From positions 1 to 18,750 of the forward strand of contig JBBKWP010000409.1 in NCBI GenBank assembly GCA_037968995.1: a stretch of 18,750 nt of DNA. Reading direction: 5' to 3'. Below are positions 7,163 to 14,329 of this stretch, one piece after another. Made by a program: the position numbers and the translations under genes. A model generated the notes under the pieces. It searched no databases, was not told where the DNA came from, and worked only from the letters and a program-made list of their open reading frames with translations. Each line of letters opens with the position of its first letter. Positions within the stretch are counted from its first letter, which is position 1. Source of the DNA: JAEXNA01 sp037968995 (GTDB lineage: Bacteria; Vulcanimicrobiota; Xenobia; Xenobiales; JADMJV01).

Positions 7163-7507
7163 CTAGTGGAGACGGAGGCGAAACTTGAGGGCCCCTTCAC
7201 CTGAATTGGACGAGCGGGCTCCATTAACTCCGGCTCGAAGTTTAGGCGTTCTCTTCTGCACGAACATAGGGTACCGCACTTCAGAGAAATACAGCTCTAG
7301 CTGGGAAACCTGACCGCTGTTGGAGGTCGCCGAACGGGCGTCAGCCGACTCGCTTCTGGAGCCGGTAGACGCCGTTCGCGCGGTCGTGGACACTTGTGCG
7401 AGGAAAAGTTCGAGTCTATCAAGGGTGGCGATTTCTGACATTTTTGGCCGAGCCTCGTACGAAACCGCCCAGACTTTAACATAGCGTCCATATTCGACGA
7501 GGTCCAT
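7163..7507 (-). CDS. Doubtful small ORF, Ser/Ala-rich, unknown
   Basis: 114 codons on the minus strand in the otherwise gene-poor stretch 7122-7624. The product has two similar short motifs, LDRLELFLAQV and SQLELYFSEV, separated by a Ser/Thr/Ala/Arg-rich linker, and a basic C-terminus; no domain is recognised. A perfect TATAAT (minus strand, 7516 to 7511) ends only three bases before the ATG at 7507, so a transcript from it would begin inside the ORF and would have to use the in-frame ATG at 7441 (92 residues). Neither start has a clear Shine-Dalgarno. Apart from this ORF and the dyad/repeat region at 7554-7605 I see nothing else in the 503 bases between the transporter and the next gene. Confidence 0.3.
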   Translation of the reverse strand: MDLVEYGRYVKVWAVSYEARPKMSEIATLDRLELFLAQVSTTARTASTGSRSESADARSATSNSGQVSQLELYFSEVRYPMFVQKRTPKLRAGVNGARSSNSGEGALKFRLRLH

Positions 7508-7510
7508 CTG

Positions 7511-7516
7511 ATTATA
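7511..7516 (-). promoter_or_regulatory. Candidate -10 element (TATAAT) on minus strand
   Basis: The plus strand reads ATTATA, giving a consensus TATAAT on the minus strand. No TTGACA-like -35 is seen at the usual distance and the extended TGn motif is off by one base. It could drive leftward transcription into 7163-7507, but its start point would fall at or after the ATG at 7507. Confidence 0.25.
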
Positions 7517-7553
7517 GTCAGTGCCAGAATAAAAATTCTTTAATGTTCACCAG

Positions 7554-7605
7554 AACGTTGAGCAAGCGTTGCTTCAAACGTTGAACCCCGCGGCTGGCAA
7601 ACGTT
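7554..7605 (+). repeat. Three AACGTT motifs at exact 23-nt spacing, first two forming a bulged dyad
   Basis: AACGTT begins at 7554, 7577 and 7600; the first two extend to AACGTTGA. The first pair also forms a near-perfect inverted repeat: AACGTTGAGCAA (7554-7565), a GCG centre, and the returning arm 7569-7582 with two single extra bases, giving about 12 base pairs. It lies directly upstream of the ribosome site of the 7625 gene and could be an operator (cooperative sites about two helical turns apart) or an RNA hairpin in its leader. No promoter hexamers could be placed convincingly around it. Confidence 0.5.
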
Positions 7606-7608
7606 ATC

Positions 7609-7616
7609 AAAAGGAA
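7609..7616 (+). promoter_or_regulatory. Ribosome binding site of the 7625 gene
   Basis: AAAAGGAA is followed by eight bases and then ATG at 7625. The spacing and sequence fit a functional Shine-Dalgarno and fix the start of the orphan gene. Confidence 0.6.
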
Positions 7617-7624
7617 CAGCAAAT

Positions 7625-8170
7625 ATGTTTATCAATGCTTCCCGCCCCTTGGTTGGGGCTTATCCTATTGCGAAAACCATCGGTCCAAATCGTGCGGACA
7701 TTCCCTCCGAGAAATTCACCTCCGGAACCAACACCCGCGTAGCCGAGATCGACGCCCTGGCAGCTTTCGCGCAAATCTCCAAAACGAAGGTAACAGCAGA
7801 GCTTCCCAAGGAGCTCGCACAAGCCGTGACAGCGGAGTTCGGCGAAAGCGGAATCACAACGCTTGCTGATGAGCGCGTCACGAATCTGAAAGGCTACCTC
7901 ATTGAAGGATGGGAGGCACCATTCTTCGACCCTCTCGCGACCTTGGGAGAGGGCTGGGAAGGCCAATCTCGAGAGGGTCTCGATTCCACTGAGCCTTACG
8001 CCTTCAGTCGATTGGGCGAGGGCATCATCCAACATCTCAGCTTTGACCAACGTGAAGGCACAACCGCGCTGCGAACTATCCACTCGGAATCGTTCATCTC
8101 CACTCGCCATTACGAGGTCATACAAGACCGAGACGGCAAGGTGACCGTCAGCGACGAAGCCTACCAATAG
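7625..8170 (+). CDS. Orphan hypothetical protein with own leader and terminator
   Basis: 181 residues, soluble, no signal peptide or membrane segment, no cysteines, acidic overall. It begins MFINASRPLVGAYPIAK; the first ~35 residues are probably disordered. Residues ~38-85 look helical (IDALAAFAQISKTKVTAELP, then ELAQAVTAEF) and the rest is mixed, with GEGWEGQS and YEVIQDRDGKVTVSDEAYQ, the latter shaped like a short beta-hairpin. I do not recognise a family. The coding case is good: an ATG with a well-spaced AAAAGGAA site, no competing ORF on the plus strand, and a rho-independent terminator about 90 bases after the stop. It stands alone between unrelated genes, so neighbours give no hint. 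The AACGTT repeats upstream and the 46-nt hairpin after the stop suggest specific regulation of expression or mRNA stability. Confidence 0.75.
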   Translation: MFINASRPLVGAYPIAKTIGPNRADIPSEKFTSGTNTRVAEIDALAAFAQISKTKVTAELPKELAQAVTAEFGESGITTLADERVTNLKGYLIEGWEAPFFDPLATLGEGWEGQSREGLDSTEPYAFSRLGEGIIQHLSFDQREGTTALRTIHSESFISTRHYEVIQDRDGKVTVSDEAYQ

Positions 8171-8174
8171 CGTC

Positions 8175-8220
8175 AATACACTCAAGTGGCTGATTCGACG
8201 AATCGATTGCTTAGTGTATT
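8175..8220 (+). repeat. 46-nt hairpin immediately after the orphan gene stop codon
   Basis: An 8-bp perfect inverted repeat, AATACACT (8175-8182) and AGTGTATT (8213-8220), continues inward after one bulged C with AAG/CTT and three G-U pairs. An inner stem GATTC (8192-8196)/GAATC (8200-8204) closes on GAC. About 19 pairs in total. There is no T-run after it, so it is not a classical terminator; it starts five bases after the TAG of the 7625 gene and precedes the true terminator. Possible roles are 3'-end mRNA protection or a protein binding site. Confidence 0.55.
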
Positions 8221-8260
8221 CGAGCCTTCGTCTTGACGTGACCACGGCACGATGAACCCG

Positions 8261-8291
8261 AAAGCCGCCTTCCTTGAGAGGCGGCTTTTTT
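8261..8291 (+). terminator. Rho-independent terminator of the 7625 gene
   Basis: AAGCCGCC (8262-8269) pairs with GGCGGCTT (8280-8287) around a ten-base loop and runs into six T residues (8286-8291). It is 90 bases after the orphan gene's stop and insulates it from 8449-8703. The A-run on the other side is too short to make it clearly bidirectional. Confidence 0.85.
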
Positions 8292-8448
8292 ATCGCCATG
8301 TTTTGGGAAGCGGTAGTGTCAACCACAAAAAAATCTCTCGGTCAAAACTCTTCACAATCTGTTTACCAGAATGAGTGATAGGGATCACCCCGTTCTCAAA
8401 GGTCGAGAGCCTATGGTGGGAGCAGAAAAAGGCAACGGAGAAACCGCT

Positions 8449-8703
8449 ATGAGACTCGATCCCGACGACTACAGACCAGACCTTGTTTCCGCTTATCAGC
8501 GCCTCAACAGGGAGTTTCAACAGTTGGCGCCGCACCTGCTTTTGACAGATGCCAGGTCCGTTGAGGCGAATTTCGTTCGCCAGTCCTTGTCCGATAGGCG
8601 CAGAGTGCTCGAAGACTTGAGTCGGCTGCTTCTTGGAGACGTAGAACGCCGCTTAGGCGCTCATCTTTTGCCGCTGGGCAAAGTCACAGTTTATCTAAAC
8701 TAA
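8449..8703 (+). CDS. Small hypothetical protein, helical, charged
   Basis: 84 residues from ATG 8449, preceded by GGAG (8437-8440) with eight bases spacing, which is why this start is preferred. An in-frame ATG at 8371 would give 110 residues but has no ribosome site, and its extra N-terminus (MSDRDHPVLKGREP) looks less like coding sequence. The product is soluble and mostly alpha-helical: YRPDLVSAYQRLNREFQQL, then ARSVEANFVRQSLSDRRRVL and EDLSRLLLGDVERRLGAH, ending with a beta-like KVTVYLN. The heptad-like leucines and alternating charge suggest a small helical bundle or dimer. No family is recognised. It follows the terminator at 8261-8291 and converges on the hydrolase gene; 89 nt separate the stops with no obvious terminator. 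Confidence 0.55.
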   Translation: MRLDPDDYRPDLVSAYQRLNREFQQLAPHLLLTDARSVEANFVRQSLSDRRRVLEDLSRLLLGDVERRLGAHLLPLGKVTVYLN

Positions 8704-8792
8704 GTTGACGATCACCGCTCCAAACCCAACCAGGCGCGCGGACAGGACAATCTCGAGACGAAACCCGACCAGCCCCCCTTGGGCAGCGAGCT

Positions 8793-9599
8793 TTAGCCCG
8801 TGGCTTCTGGGTCTTCTCCCGAGAGATGCCTGCGAACCAAGTCCGCTATACGGACTGGATAATCTAGATGAAGGTGGTGTCCGCCTTGGAACGTCTCGGT
8901 CCTCAAATCGCGAACCTCTTGCTCTCTGCCACGGAAAATTGACGGAAAAGTCAGCCCGTCGCCGGCCAGTACCAGCAGGGTGGGACAAGCGACAGCCCGG
9001 AGAAAGGCTCTCACTTGAGCCTCGCTCAGACGTGAGCGACTGGGCGCTCGAACCTGGGAGGCATAGGTGAAGGCCCATCCTCCGTCTACTGGCTCCAAGG
9101 CCCTGACAGCTAAGCATTCCGCACTCTCAGGAAGCAATCCGCGAGCGGCCAGTCGACTGACAGCTTCGCTCCGGGTGGAGTAAATCCGACGCCCCTTGGA
9201 CAGTCGATGGAGCAGTGCTTTGGCCAACAGACTGGGCGCCTCGTCATCGGGACTGGTGAACGGACCTAGGCCTTCGACCAACACCATCCTCGTTATGCGT
9301 TCGGGAAACGTGCCTGCCGCAAGGCTAGCGACCCCGCCACCCATAGAATGGCCCAGCAGAGCGAACTCTTCCCAGCCCAAAGAATGGGCCGCCGCGAAAA
9401 CCTCGGGAATCCAATCAATAAAGTGATAAGTGTCAGACTCTGGTCGATGCTCGGAGTGCCCGTGGCCGGGAAAATCCAAAGCCACTAGGTCGAGACCGGA
9501 CAATAGCGGAGCCAAACGGTCGTATGTTCCCGCATTGTCAAGCCAACCGTGCAGGGCCATGACGGGCGTCCTTCCGGATGTCCACCGTTTGGCGGCCAA
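8793..9599 (-). CDS. Alpha/beta hydrolase (serine hydrolase-like family)
   Basis: 268 residues from TTG 9599. An oxyanion-type HGWLDN at 17-22 is typical of the serine-hydrolase-like subgroup, followed by LDFPGHGHS, the nucleophile elbow GHSMGG with Ser85, a probable acid Asp214 (LAGDG) and the catalytic His in GGHHLHLDYP (241-242). All triad members are present. It is cytoplasmic, without a signal peptide; the substrate (ester, epoxide or other) cannot be told. The start is uncertain: family-like sequence (IQEIRLRGASGELAAKRW) continues in frame upstream of the TTG to 9635, but that stretch contains no ATG, GTG or other TTG, only an ATT overlapping the TAA of the upstream gene. GGAG sits too close to the TTG. 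The true N-terminus may therefore be near 9635. It is co-directional with, and probably co-transcribed after, the 9635-10162 gene. Confidence 0.88.
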   Translation of the reverse strand: MAAKRWTSGRTPVMALHGWLDNAGTYDRLAPLLSGLDLVALDFPGHGHSEHRPESDTYHFIDWIPEVFAAAHSLGWEEFALLGHSMGGGVASLAAGTFPERITRMVLVEGLGPFTSPDDEAPSLLAKALLHRLSKGRRIYSTRSEAVSRLAARGLLPESAECLAVRALEPVDGGWAFTYASQVRAPSRSRLSEAQVRAFLRAVACPTLLVLAGDGLTFPSIFRGREQEVRDLRTETFQGGHHLHLDYPVRIADLVRRHLSGEDPEATG

Positions 9600-9634
9600 C
9601 TCTCCAGACGCGCCGCGTAAGCGAATCTCTTGAA

Positions 9635-10162
9635 TTAGCCGCCGACCTTCACGAAGACGGTCTCAAATCCGTAGGGGCACTCGGCAGGACTTGCGAATCC
9701 GTGGTATTCGCCATTGGCTTGACGGGTCAGGAAAAATTCTCCCACTTGACCGTCATCCCAGTCTTCTCGAAAGCTCCAGATACCGTCTTCAAAAGAGTGA
9801 TCATAGGAACGGTAAGCGTGCTTGGGAAAGGTGTCGGCGGAAAGCTCTAGGGGACTCGCCATAAAGTTGAGTCCATCCTTGCGGATGTCCAAGCGGGCCA
9901 TGAAGTGACGCTGTCCATCCGCCACGGCGTACTGCTCCCAAACGCCTTCCACTGCGAGTACCGAGTTATCAAGGGAGGCACGATGGCACTCGGTCGACTG
10001 ACGTTGGCAAACCTGAACGTGCTGAGCAGCAGGCCGCACGGCTTCGCTCTGAACATTGAAGTAAGAGTGAGTTAGGCTCAGCATGGCCAAGCTGGAGATG
10101 AGAAGAGAGAAGGATCCGATCAAATATTTGCGTGGTTTCGTCATGCTCTCATGATAAACCAT
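9635..10162 (-). CDS. Membrane-anchored or secreted protein of unknown function
   Basis: 175 residues from ATG 10162; an in-frame ATG at 10144 (MTKPRKYLIGSFS...) would give a cleaner signal-anchor and may be the real start. Residues ~10-35 hold a basic patch and a hydrophobic segment (YLIGSFSLLISSLAMLSL), so it is exported or anchored. The outer part (about 70-175) is rich in aromatic and acidic residues: GVWEQYAVADGQRHFMARLD, SFEDGIWSFREDWDDG and EYHGFASPAECPYGFETVF. This looks like a beta-strand-rich, possibly lipocalin-like fold. Three cysteines (in CQRQSTEC and SPAECP) would lie outside the membrane and could form a disulfide. No family is recognised. Its TAA touches the likely N-terminal region of the hydrolase gene, so the two are probably one transcript. 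Confidence 0.68.
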   Translation of the reverse strand: MVYHESMTKPRKYLIGSFSLLISSLAMLSLTHSYFNVQSEAVRPAAQHVQVCQRQSTECHRASLDNSVLAVEGVWEQYAVADGQRHFMARLDIRKDGLNFMASPLELSADTFPKHAYRSYDHSFEDGIWSFREDWDDGQVGEFFLTRQANGEYHGFASPAECPYGFETVFVKVGG

Positions 10163-10232
10163 ACTGAGCGTTCTTCAAAGGGCTAACAGAAAATAATCTG
10201 ACAGAGGTTCGAGAATTGGAGGGAGAAACTAC

Positions 10233-10276
10233 AAAAGCGGGCTCAATCCGGCATAGCGCCTGATGATCTGGCCCGC
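10233..10276 (-). terminator. Candidate terminator of the DUF2804 gene
   Basis: Read on the minus strand, GCGGGC (10276 to 10271) pairs with GCCCGC (10242 to 10237) across a 28-base loop that contains a small GGC/GCC stem, and is followed by TTTT. It lies about 60 bases after the DUF2804 stop. The large loop and short T-run make it only plausible. Confidence 0.4.
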
Positions 10277-10336
10277 CTCCAGGGACCGACGATTTTCACC
10301 TCAAAGCGAAGACTCTAAAGGCCCAATAAAAGATCT

Positions 10337-11320
10337 CTACCAGAGCGCCTCGTGATCTTCAGCCACGCCAAAGGCGGTTGCGATAGCGAACGTTTCTGCT
10401 CCGACCCGAAACCACCCTACGGCCTCCCCGTAGGGCTGTTGAAAGGAGGAGCGGACCAGTCCGAAGTTGACATCCTGTCGTCTCCGGCCGAGGGGGCGAA
10501 ACTCAATGTCCAGAGCCTCCCCGTGAATTCTCCAACAGCCCTCATCCGATGGGACGAAGTGCACAGACCCCAGAGGGGTTATCTGTTCTTCCAGCCAGAG
10601 ATAATTCTCCGCCGATTCGTAAAGACACTCGCTCAAATTGAGCCCAAAGCGGCGCCCGTCAACAAGCTCACCCGTCAGGAAGAGCCACTTCCAGACAGTG
10701 TGCCGATCCGCATAACTGCAGGTGTAGTCCATGCCGCCCACAGCCCCGTCGAGATCGAGTGTCTCGCCGTTCCAAACGACCTGACCTGAGCAAGGGCTGC
10801 CGACCTCCTTGTGAGTGTAGGCTGCCCTGTTCTGATGGAGCGGATAAAGTAGGCACAGCGGCGGGACGGAGGGCATTCGCCAGTGGGCGCGCAACGGTCG
10901 GCCCTCAATGTGAAGGTCTAACTCGCAGAACCAGTGGTGCTCACGATGAGAAAACCTCATTCCCCTGGCTCGAGAAGGGCGTTCGGAAGCAGCCCCCACC
11001 TGGACGCCCAGAGCCAATGGAATCAGGCTTTCTCTCTCATTTTTTCGGCCCGTATGACGGTCAACCAAGTAGCAGAACGTGTTGCCCATATAGCCGACGT
11101 CCGCCACCGCCGCACAGAGGAAAAGGTCCCGATGACAGACGGAAAAGTAGTGCCATCGCTTGAGCCGCATCCGCCGAACCGTTCGACCCAACCAACCTGT
11201 TTGCGGCCGTCCCCACCAAGAGGAAACATCACTGAGATCGGCGTCGGCAAAGTTCAGCATATTCAATGGAGTTTCAAAACGACCAAAAAGAAACTGTCCC
11301 TGTGAGTCCACGGCCTGCAT
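10337..11320 (-). CDS. DUF2804-family protein
   Basis: 327 residues, no signal peptide or clear membrane helix. The pattern fits DUF2804: an N-terminal KRWHYFSVCHRDLFLCAAVAD, then VGYMGNTFCYLVDR, a central GGMDYTCSYADRHTVWKWLF (195-214) and RFGLNLSECLY. The family is conserved in bacteria but has no established biochemical role; its beta-rich pattern suggests a lipocalin/heparinase-like barrel, which is inference only. The ATG at 11320 is the first in frame, with a weak AGG directly before it. It is transcribed away from the small two-TM gene at 11406 and is separated from the 10162 gene by 174 nt with a candidate terminator, so it is likely monocistronic. I am fairly sure of the family from the GGMDYT...W.W core but cannot search. 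Confidence 0.72.
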   Translation of the reverse strand: MQAVDSQGQFLFGRFETPLNMLNFADADLSDVSSWWGRPQTGWLGRTVRRMRLKRWHYFSVCHRDLFLCAAVADVGYMGNTFCYLVDRHTGRKNERESLIPLALGVQVGAASERPSRARGMRFSHREHHWFCELDLHIEGRPLRAHWRMPSVPPLCLLYPLHQNRAAYTHKEVGSPCSGQVVWNGETLDLDGAVGGMDYTCSYADRHTVWKWLFLTGELVDGRRFGLNLSECLYESAENYLWLEEQITPLGSVHFVPSDEGCWRIHGEALDIEFRPLGRRRQDVNFGLVRSSFQQPYGEAVGWFRVGAETFAIATAFGVAEDHEALW

Positions 11321-11405
11321 CCTGGAGAGTTCTCGAAGGGAGACCCACTTGACCTTTCAGATTCTCTGACACAGGATCACCTTTGCGCCCTTTGAAAGTC
11401 CCAGG

Positions 11406-11678
11406 ATGAACAGCACAGCCTTAGAAAAGCGAACCTTCCGTATCGGCTCTTTGATGTGGTCAGCAGGGGGGATCGTCTTCATGGCCTTCATGCTTTGGTC
11501 CGTACCCTCGGACGCAAAGTTGCCACCGAGCATCGAATCTCTTCAGCCTTTGGCAAACCATATCGGAACCAGAGGGACGATCTTCGTCGCCGGTTGGGCC
11601 GTATGGTCGCTGGCCGGAATGGTCAGCATGTGGCGACTTGCGAAGGTCGTGGCCCGCAATCAGCAGATGCAGCGATAG
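11406..11678 (+). CDS. Small two-TM membrane protein, unknown
   Basis: 90 residues. Helix 1 spans about 15-32 (LMWSAGGIVFMAFMLWS) and helix 2 about 57-75 (TIFVAGWAVWSLAGMVSMW), joined by a ~25-residue loop containing SDAKLPPSIESLQPL; the C-terminus is basic (RLAKVVARNQQMQR). Positive ends on both sides suggest both termini are cytoplasmic and the loop periplasmic. The ATG is preceded by CCCAGG, a very close and weak ribosome site. A TTGACC at 11349-11354 is a possible -35 but its -10 (CAGGAT) is poor. It is divergent from DUF2804 and converges on the GH13 gene; the 104 nt after its stop show nothing recognisable. Unknown family; real because of the clear helix-loop-helix pattern. Confidence 0.6.
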   Translation: MNSTALEKRTFRIGSLMWSAGGIVFMAFMLWSVPSDAKLPPSIESLQPLANHIGTRGTIFVAGWAVWSLAGMVSMWRLAKVVARNQQMQR

Positions 11679-11782
11679 CGAGCTGTTTGATCACCATCCC
11701 CACTTTTCTGCGCGCAAGTTTTGCCCCCGATCCCTCATCCTCGATCTTGCCGGAGAGCCAACCGCTGGACCTTAGGACCACT

Positions 11783-14311
11783 TTAATCCTGAGCGCCGGC
11801 GAAAACTTTCAGGGCCAACGAGCCCACCTGCGAGTCATCCGTTTGTTTCCCCATGTAGCCGTAGTGTTCGGCCTCGGAACTTAACAGCGCCTCACCATCG
11901 ATACGGATTTCATCGGGAAGTTGAAACTCGCTATCACCGAAATTCGCCACCACCCAAACGCCGGCACGCCGAAAAGCCAGCACCTTCGCTTTGTCGTTTA
12001 GGTAGTGGTTCGAGATGGGGACCTCGGAATGGAGGTCGCGGCGCTTGAGGCGAAACTGCAACACGTCGCGGATGCTCTCTAAATGCCGCTGACGCTTTTC
12101 AGGAAGAGCGCGGCCCAAAAGATGGCTTCCCACGTCCCAAGACGACGGGATGCCCCAAGTAAAAGCGTTCTCCGCCAGATCTTCTGTGCCTTGAAAGAGG
12201 ATCGGGTATCCAGGAGAGAGCAGCGATATCCAACAGACCAGTCGGGCGATGTCCGTACCTCGAAGATGAGGCGCCACCAACAAAGCGATCCTGGTGGCGT
12301 TTCCTACCTCATCGTGGTTGGAAAGGACAGTGGCCGAGCAGGTCGGGCGAGAAAATCCGGAAGGTCGAAGCAACTGCTCTAGAAACGACGCCAAGGGAGG
12401 AGCTTTTTTCTCCACTACCGCTTGGGTGACCGAGAGATGATGATGGCTGTAGATCAGACGATGCTGGTGCTCAGTGTTCCACATAGCGTCAAAACCCATG
12501 CCGCCCTCCAAGATGGAGGTGGTCAAGATCGAGTGAGGCGGAAACTCCTCCGCGAAGGTCTTCACCTTGGGATAGAAGTGTTGGAGTCGGCGATTGATCT
12601 CTTGCAACAGCGTCCAACCGGCCTCGCCTCCAGAGTTCGGTCCTTGGGCGTGGATCAGATGTGTAAAATCGAAGCGGATGCCGTCGAACTTCAAGCGCTG
12701 GATCTGGTCGATAGCGTGATCCACGAAGAACTGGAAGACCGGAGCCTTGTTGTAAGCCGGAATGGGACCCCACGGAGTGTTCTTCACCGAGGGGGATTCC
12801 GTTTGCGGGAGGGCGTTGGCCGTCCGAAACGGACGCGTGACTTGGTCGCCCATACTGGCCCCAATGATAGGCTCTTCGTTCCATTCGAACCAAGGGTTTT
12901 TATGGCCGTCAAAGTCCCAAAGGTCGTTGTGATCGCCACCGATATGGTTGTAAACCACGTCCGTGAACACCGACAGACCCAGGGCGTGCGCGGCAGCGAT
13001 GAACTCGATCAGGCTCTCTTCAGCGGCTTGGCCAGGGTTGGCGTAAGTTTCGTGATGAGCTAACGAACCGGTTCCCAGATATCCCCAATCTCGGTGCCCC
13101 TCGGTCGGATTGGTCGGCATCAGAGCCACGGCTGTGAAGCCCATCTCCTTGATGGCCGTGAGAGCGCTGGCGACTTCCCCGAAACGGGAAGGTCGCAGAT
13201 TCCCTCCCCGTCCTAGGACCGAACCAATGTGCAACTCATAGATGATAAGGTCGCCTACCGGAGCTTGACGATGGGGTGGGCGTCCGACTCCAAAGCAGGG
13301 TCGCGAAACGATCCCAAACCTGGACCAATTGTGGTGTCCGTCTAAAAGGTTGCTCCACTTGTCGTGGTAGGTGCGACCCGCCTCGTCCTCGATGGTGTAA
13401 GCAAGACCCAACAGCGCATCGGCCGGCCCCAGGCATAAGGCATAGGCTTCCACATCGTCGCGCCGGGCCAGCGCGAGCGTGCCATCTGCTTGCACCTGGT
13501 CCGCCCACCAAGTCTCTGGGCTTTGAAGTTGGACCGAAGATGCGAATCTCAGTTGGAGTTGCTCGAGACTCAGAGGGTCGCCATGCTCGTAAAGGCGCAA
13601 GTGGGGCGGTCCAGTGAGTTCACATCCATCCTCTGGGAGCGCTTCGAAGCGCAGCAGATGGTGACCCCGAGGGTCTTGAGCATATTGATGAGTTTGGCTG
13701 CCGTCGGCCCTGACATAAAGATCGCTCACTCCGACCTGAGGCCCTTGGCGACGTCGCGCGTAGGGGTCCGCTCGAAGCACTCTTTGCCCCTCCGAAGTCG
13801 TGATTTCGAAGGCATAGACTCGACCCTCGACACCTGACCATCCGGACTCGACTTGCTTGCTCCAGACTCCGCCTTTGGACTCAAGACTCCAACGCTCTTC
13901 GGCCGGTCCATCATAAAGCACGAGGACCACGGCACGGGCGTGGGGCGCCCAAACTCCCACTGAAACACCGTCCTCACCGCAAGGATTGACACCCATCCGG
14001 TGTCGATTTCCCATCAGGAAAATCTGCTGACGCTGCTCGGGTTCGCTAGGTATAAAGGAGATCGCCGAGTGTCCGAACAGCATCCATTCCCCCGTATCGC
14101 GCACTCCCCACCAGAAAGTTTGACCCGGCTCACACTCGAGTTCGCAGGTCACTTGCCAGCTTCCATCGGCCATGGCTTGGAGGGGCCTTCCCGCATCGGT
14201 CCAGTCCGCATTGAAGCGTCCTCCCGAATCCCACGAACCGATCACGGTCGGGCGCTTCAAAGGGAGTCCATCGGGGTGATAGGTGAAATGAATCGAACAG
14301 CGTTGTATCAC
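11783..14311 (-). CDS. GH13 alpha-amylase-family enzyme (branching-enzyme/trehalohydrolase-like)
   Basis: 842 residues, no signal peptide. Residues ~5-80 resemble a carbohydrate-binding/Ig-like module (VIGSWDSGGRF...W), ~113-190 a CBM48-like module (SVGVWAPHARAVVL), ~190-350 an unassigned stretch, and ~352-760 the (beta/alpha)8 barrel. The four GH13 regions are intact: DVVYNH (451-456), GIRFDF with nucleophile D548, TFAEEF with acid/base E588, and SNHDE with D667. A beta C-terminal domain ends the protein. FDGIRFD and DLWDFDG recall branching enzymes, while SNHDEVGN recalls maltooligosyltrehalose trehalohydrolase (TreZ), but it is longer than TreZ and no TreY is nearby. Likely acts on intracellular glycogen or maltodextrin. 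GTG 14311 has no strong ribosome site; the gene follows the MscS gene by 18 nt, suggesting one operon. Confidence 0.88.
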   Translation of the reverse strand: MIQRCSIHFTYHPDGLPLKRPTVIGSWDSGGRFNADWTDAGRPLQAMADGSWQVTCELECEPGQTFWWGVRDTGEWMLFGHSAISFIPSEPEQRQQIFLMGNRHRMGVNPCGEDGVSVGVWAPHARAVVLVLYDGPAEERWSLESKGGVWSKQVESGWSGVEGRVYAFEITTSEGQRVLRADPYARRRQGPQVGVSDLYVRADGSQTHQYAQDPRGHHLLRFEALPEDGCELTGPPHLRLYEHGDPLSLEQLQLRFASSVQLQSPETWWADQVQADGTLALARRDDVEAYALCLGPADALLGLAYTIEDEAGRTYHDKWSNLLDGHHNWSRFGIVSRPCFGVGRPPHRQAPVGDLIIYELHIGSVLGRGGNLRPSRFGEVASALTAIKEMGFTAVALMPTNPTEGHRDWGYLGTGSLAHHETYANPGQAAEESLIEFIAAAHALGLSVFTDVVYNHIGGDHNDLWDFDGHKNPWFEWNEEPIIGASMGDQVTRPFRTANALPQTESPSVKNTPWGPIPAYNKAPVFQFFVDHAIDQIQRLKFDGIRFDFTHLIHAQGPNSGGEAGWTLLQEINRRLQHFYPKVKTFAEEFPPHSILTTSILEGGMGFDAMWNTEHQHRLIYSHHHLSVTQAVVEKKAPPLASFLEQLLRPSGFSRPTCSATVLSNHDEVGNATRIALLVAPHLRGTDIARLVCWISLLSPGYPILFQGTEDLAENAFTWGIPSSWDVGSHLLGRALPEKRQRHLESIRDVLQFRLKRRDLHSEVPISNHYLNDKAKVLAFRRAGVWVVANFGDSEFQLPDEIRIDGEALLSSEAEHYGYMGKQTDDSQVGSLALKVFAGAQD

Positions 14312-14329
14312 AATTCTTGCGCTTTCTTA

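Noticed and set aside
7607..8326. 239-codon minus-strand ORF covering the orphan gene
   Set aside because: It reads through the terminator and hairpin, lacks a ribosome site, and the plus-strand frame has a good Shine-Dalgarno and a terminator in the right place.
8705..9117. Overlapping ORFs on both strands over the end of the hydrolase
   Set aside because: Low-complexity Arg/Ser/Pro products from other frames of the hydrolase gene, whose own frame contains the catalytic His region.
12422..13063. 213-codon plus-strand ORF inside the GH13 gene
   Set aside because: It runs opposite the catalytic barrel motifs of a clearly real gene and shows no domain.
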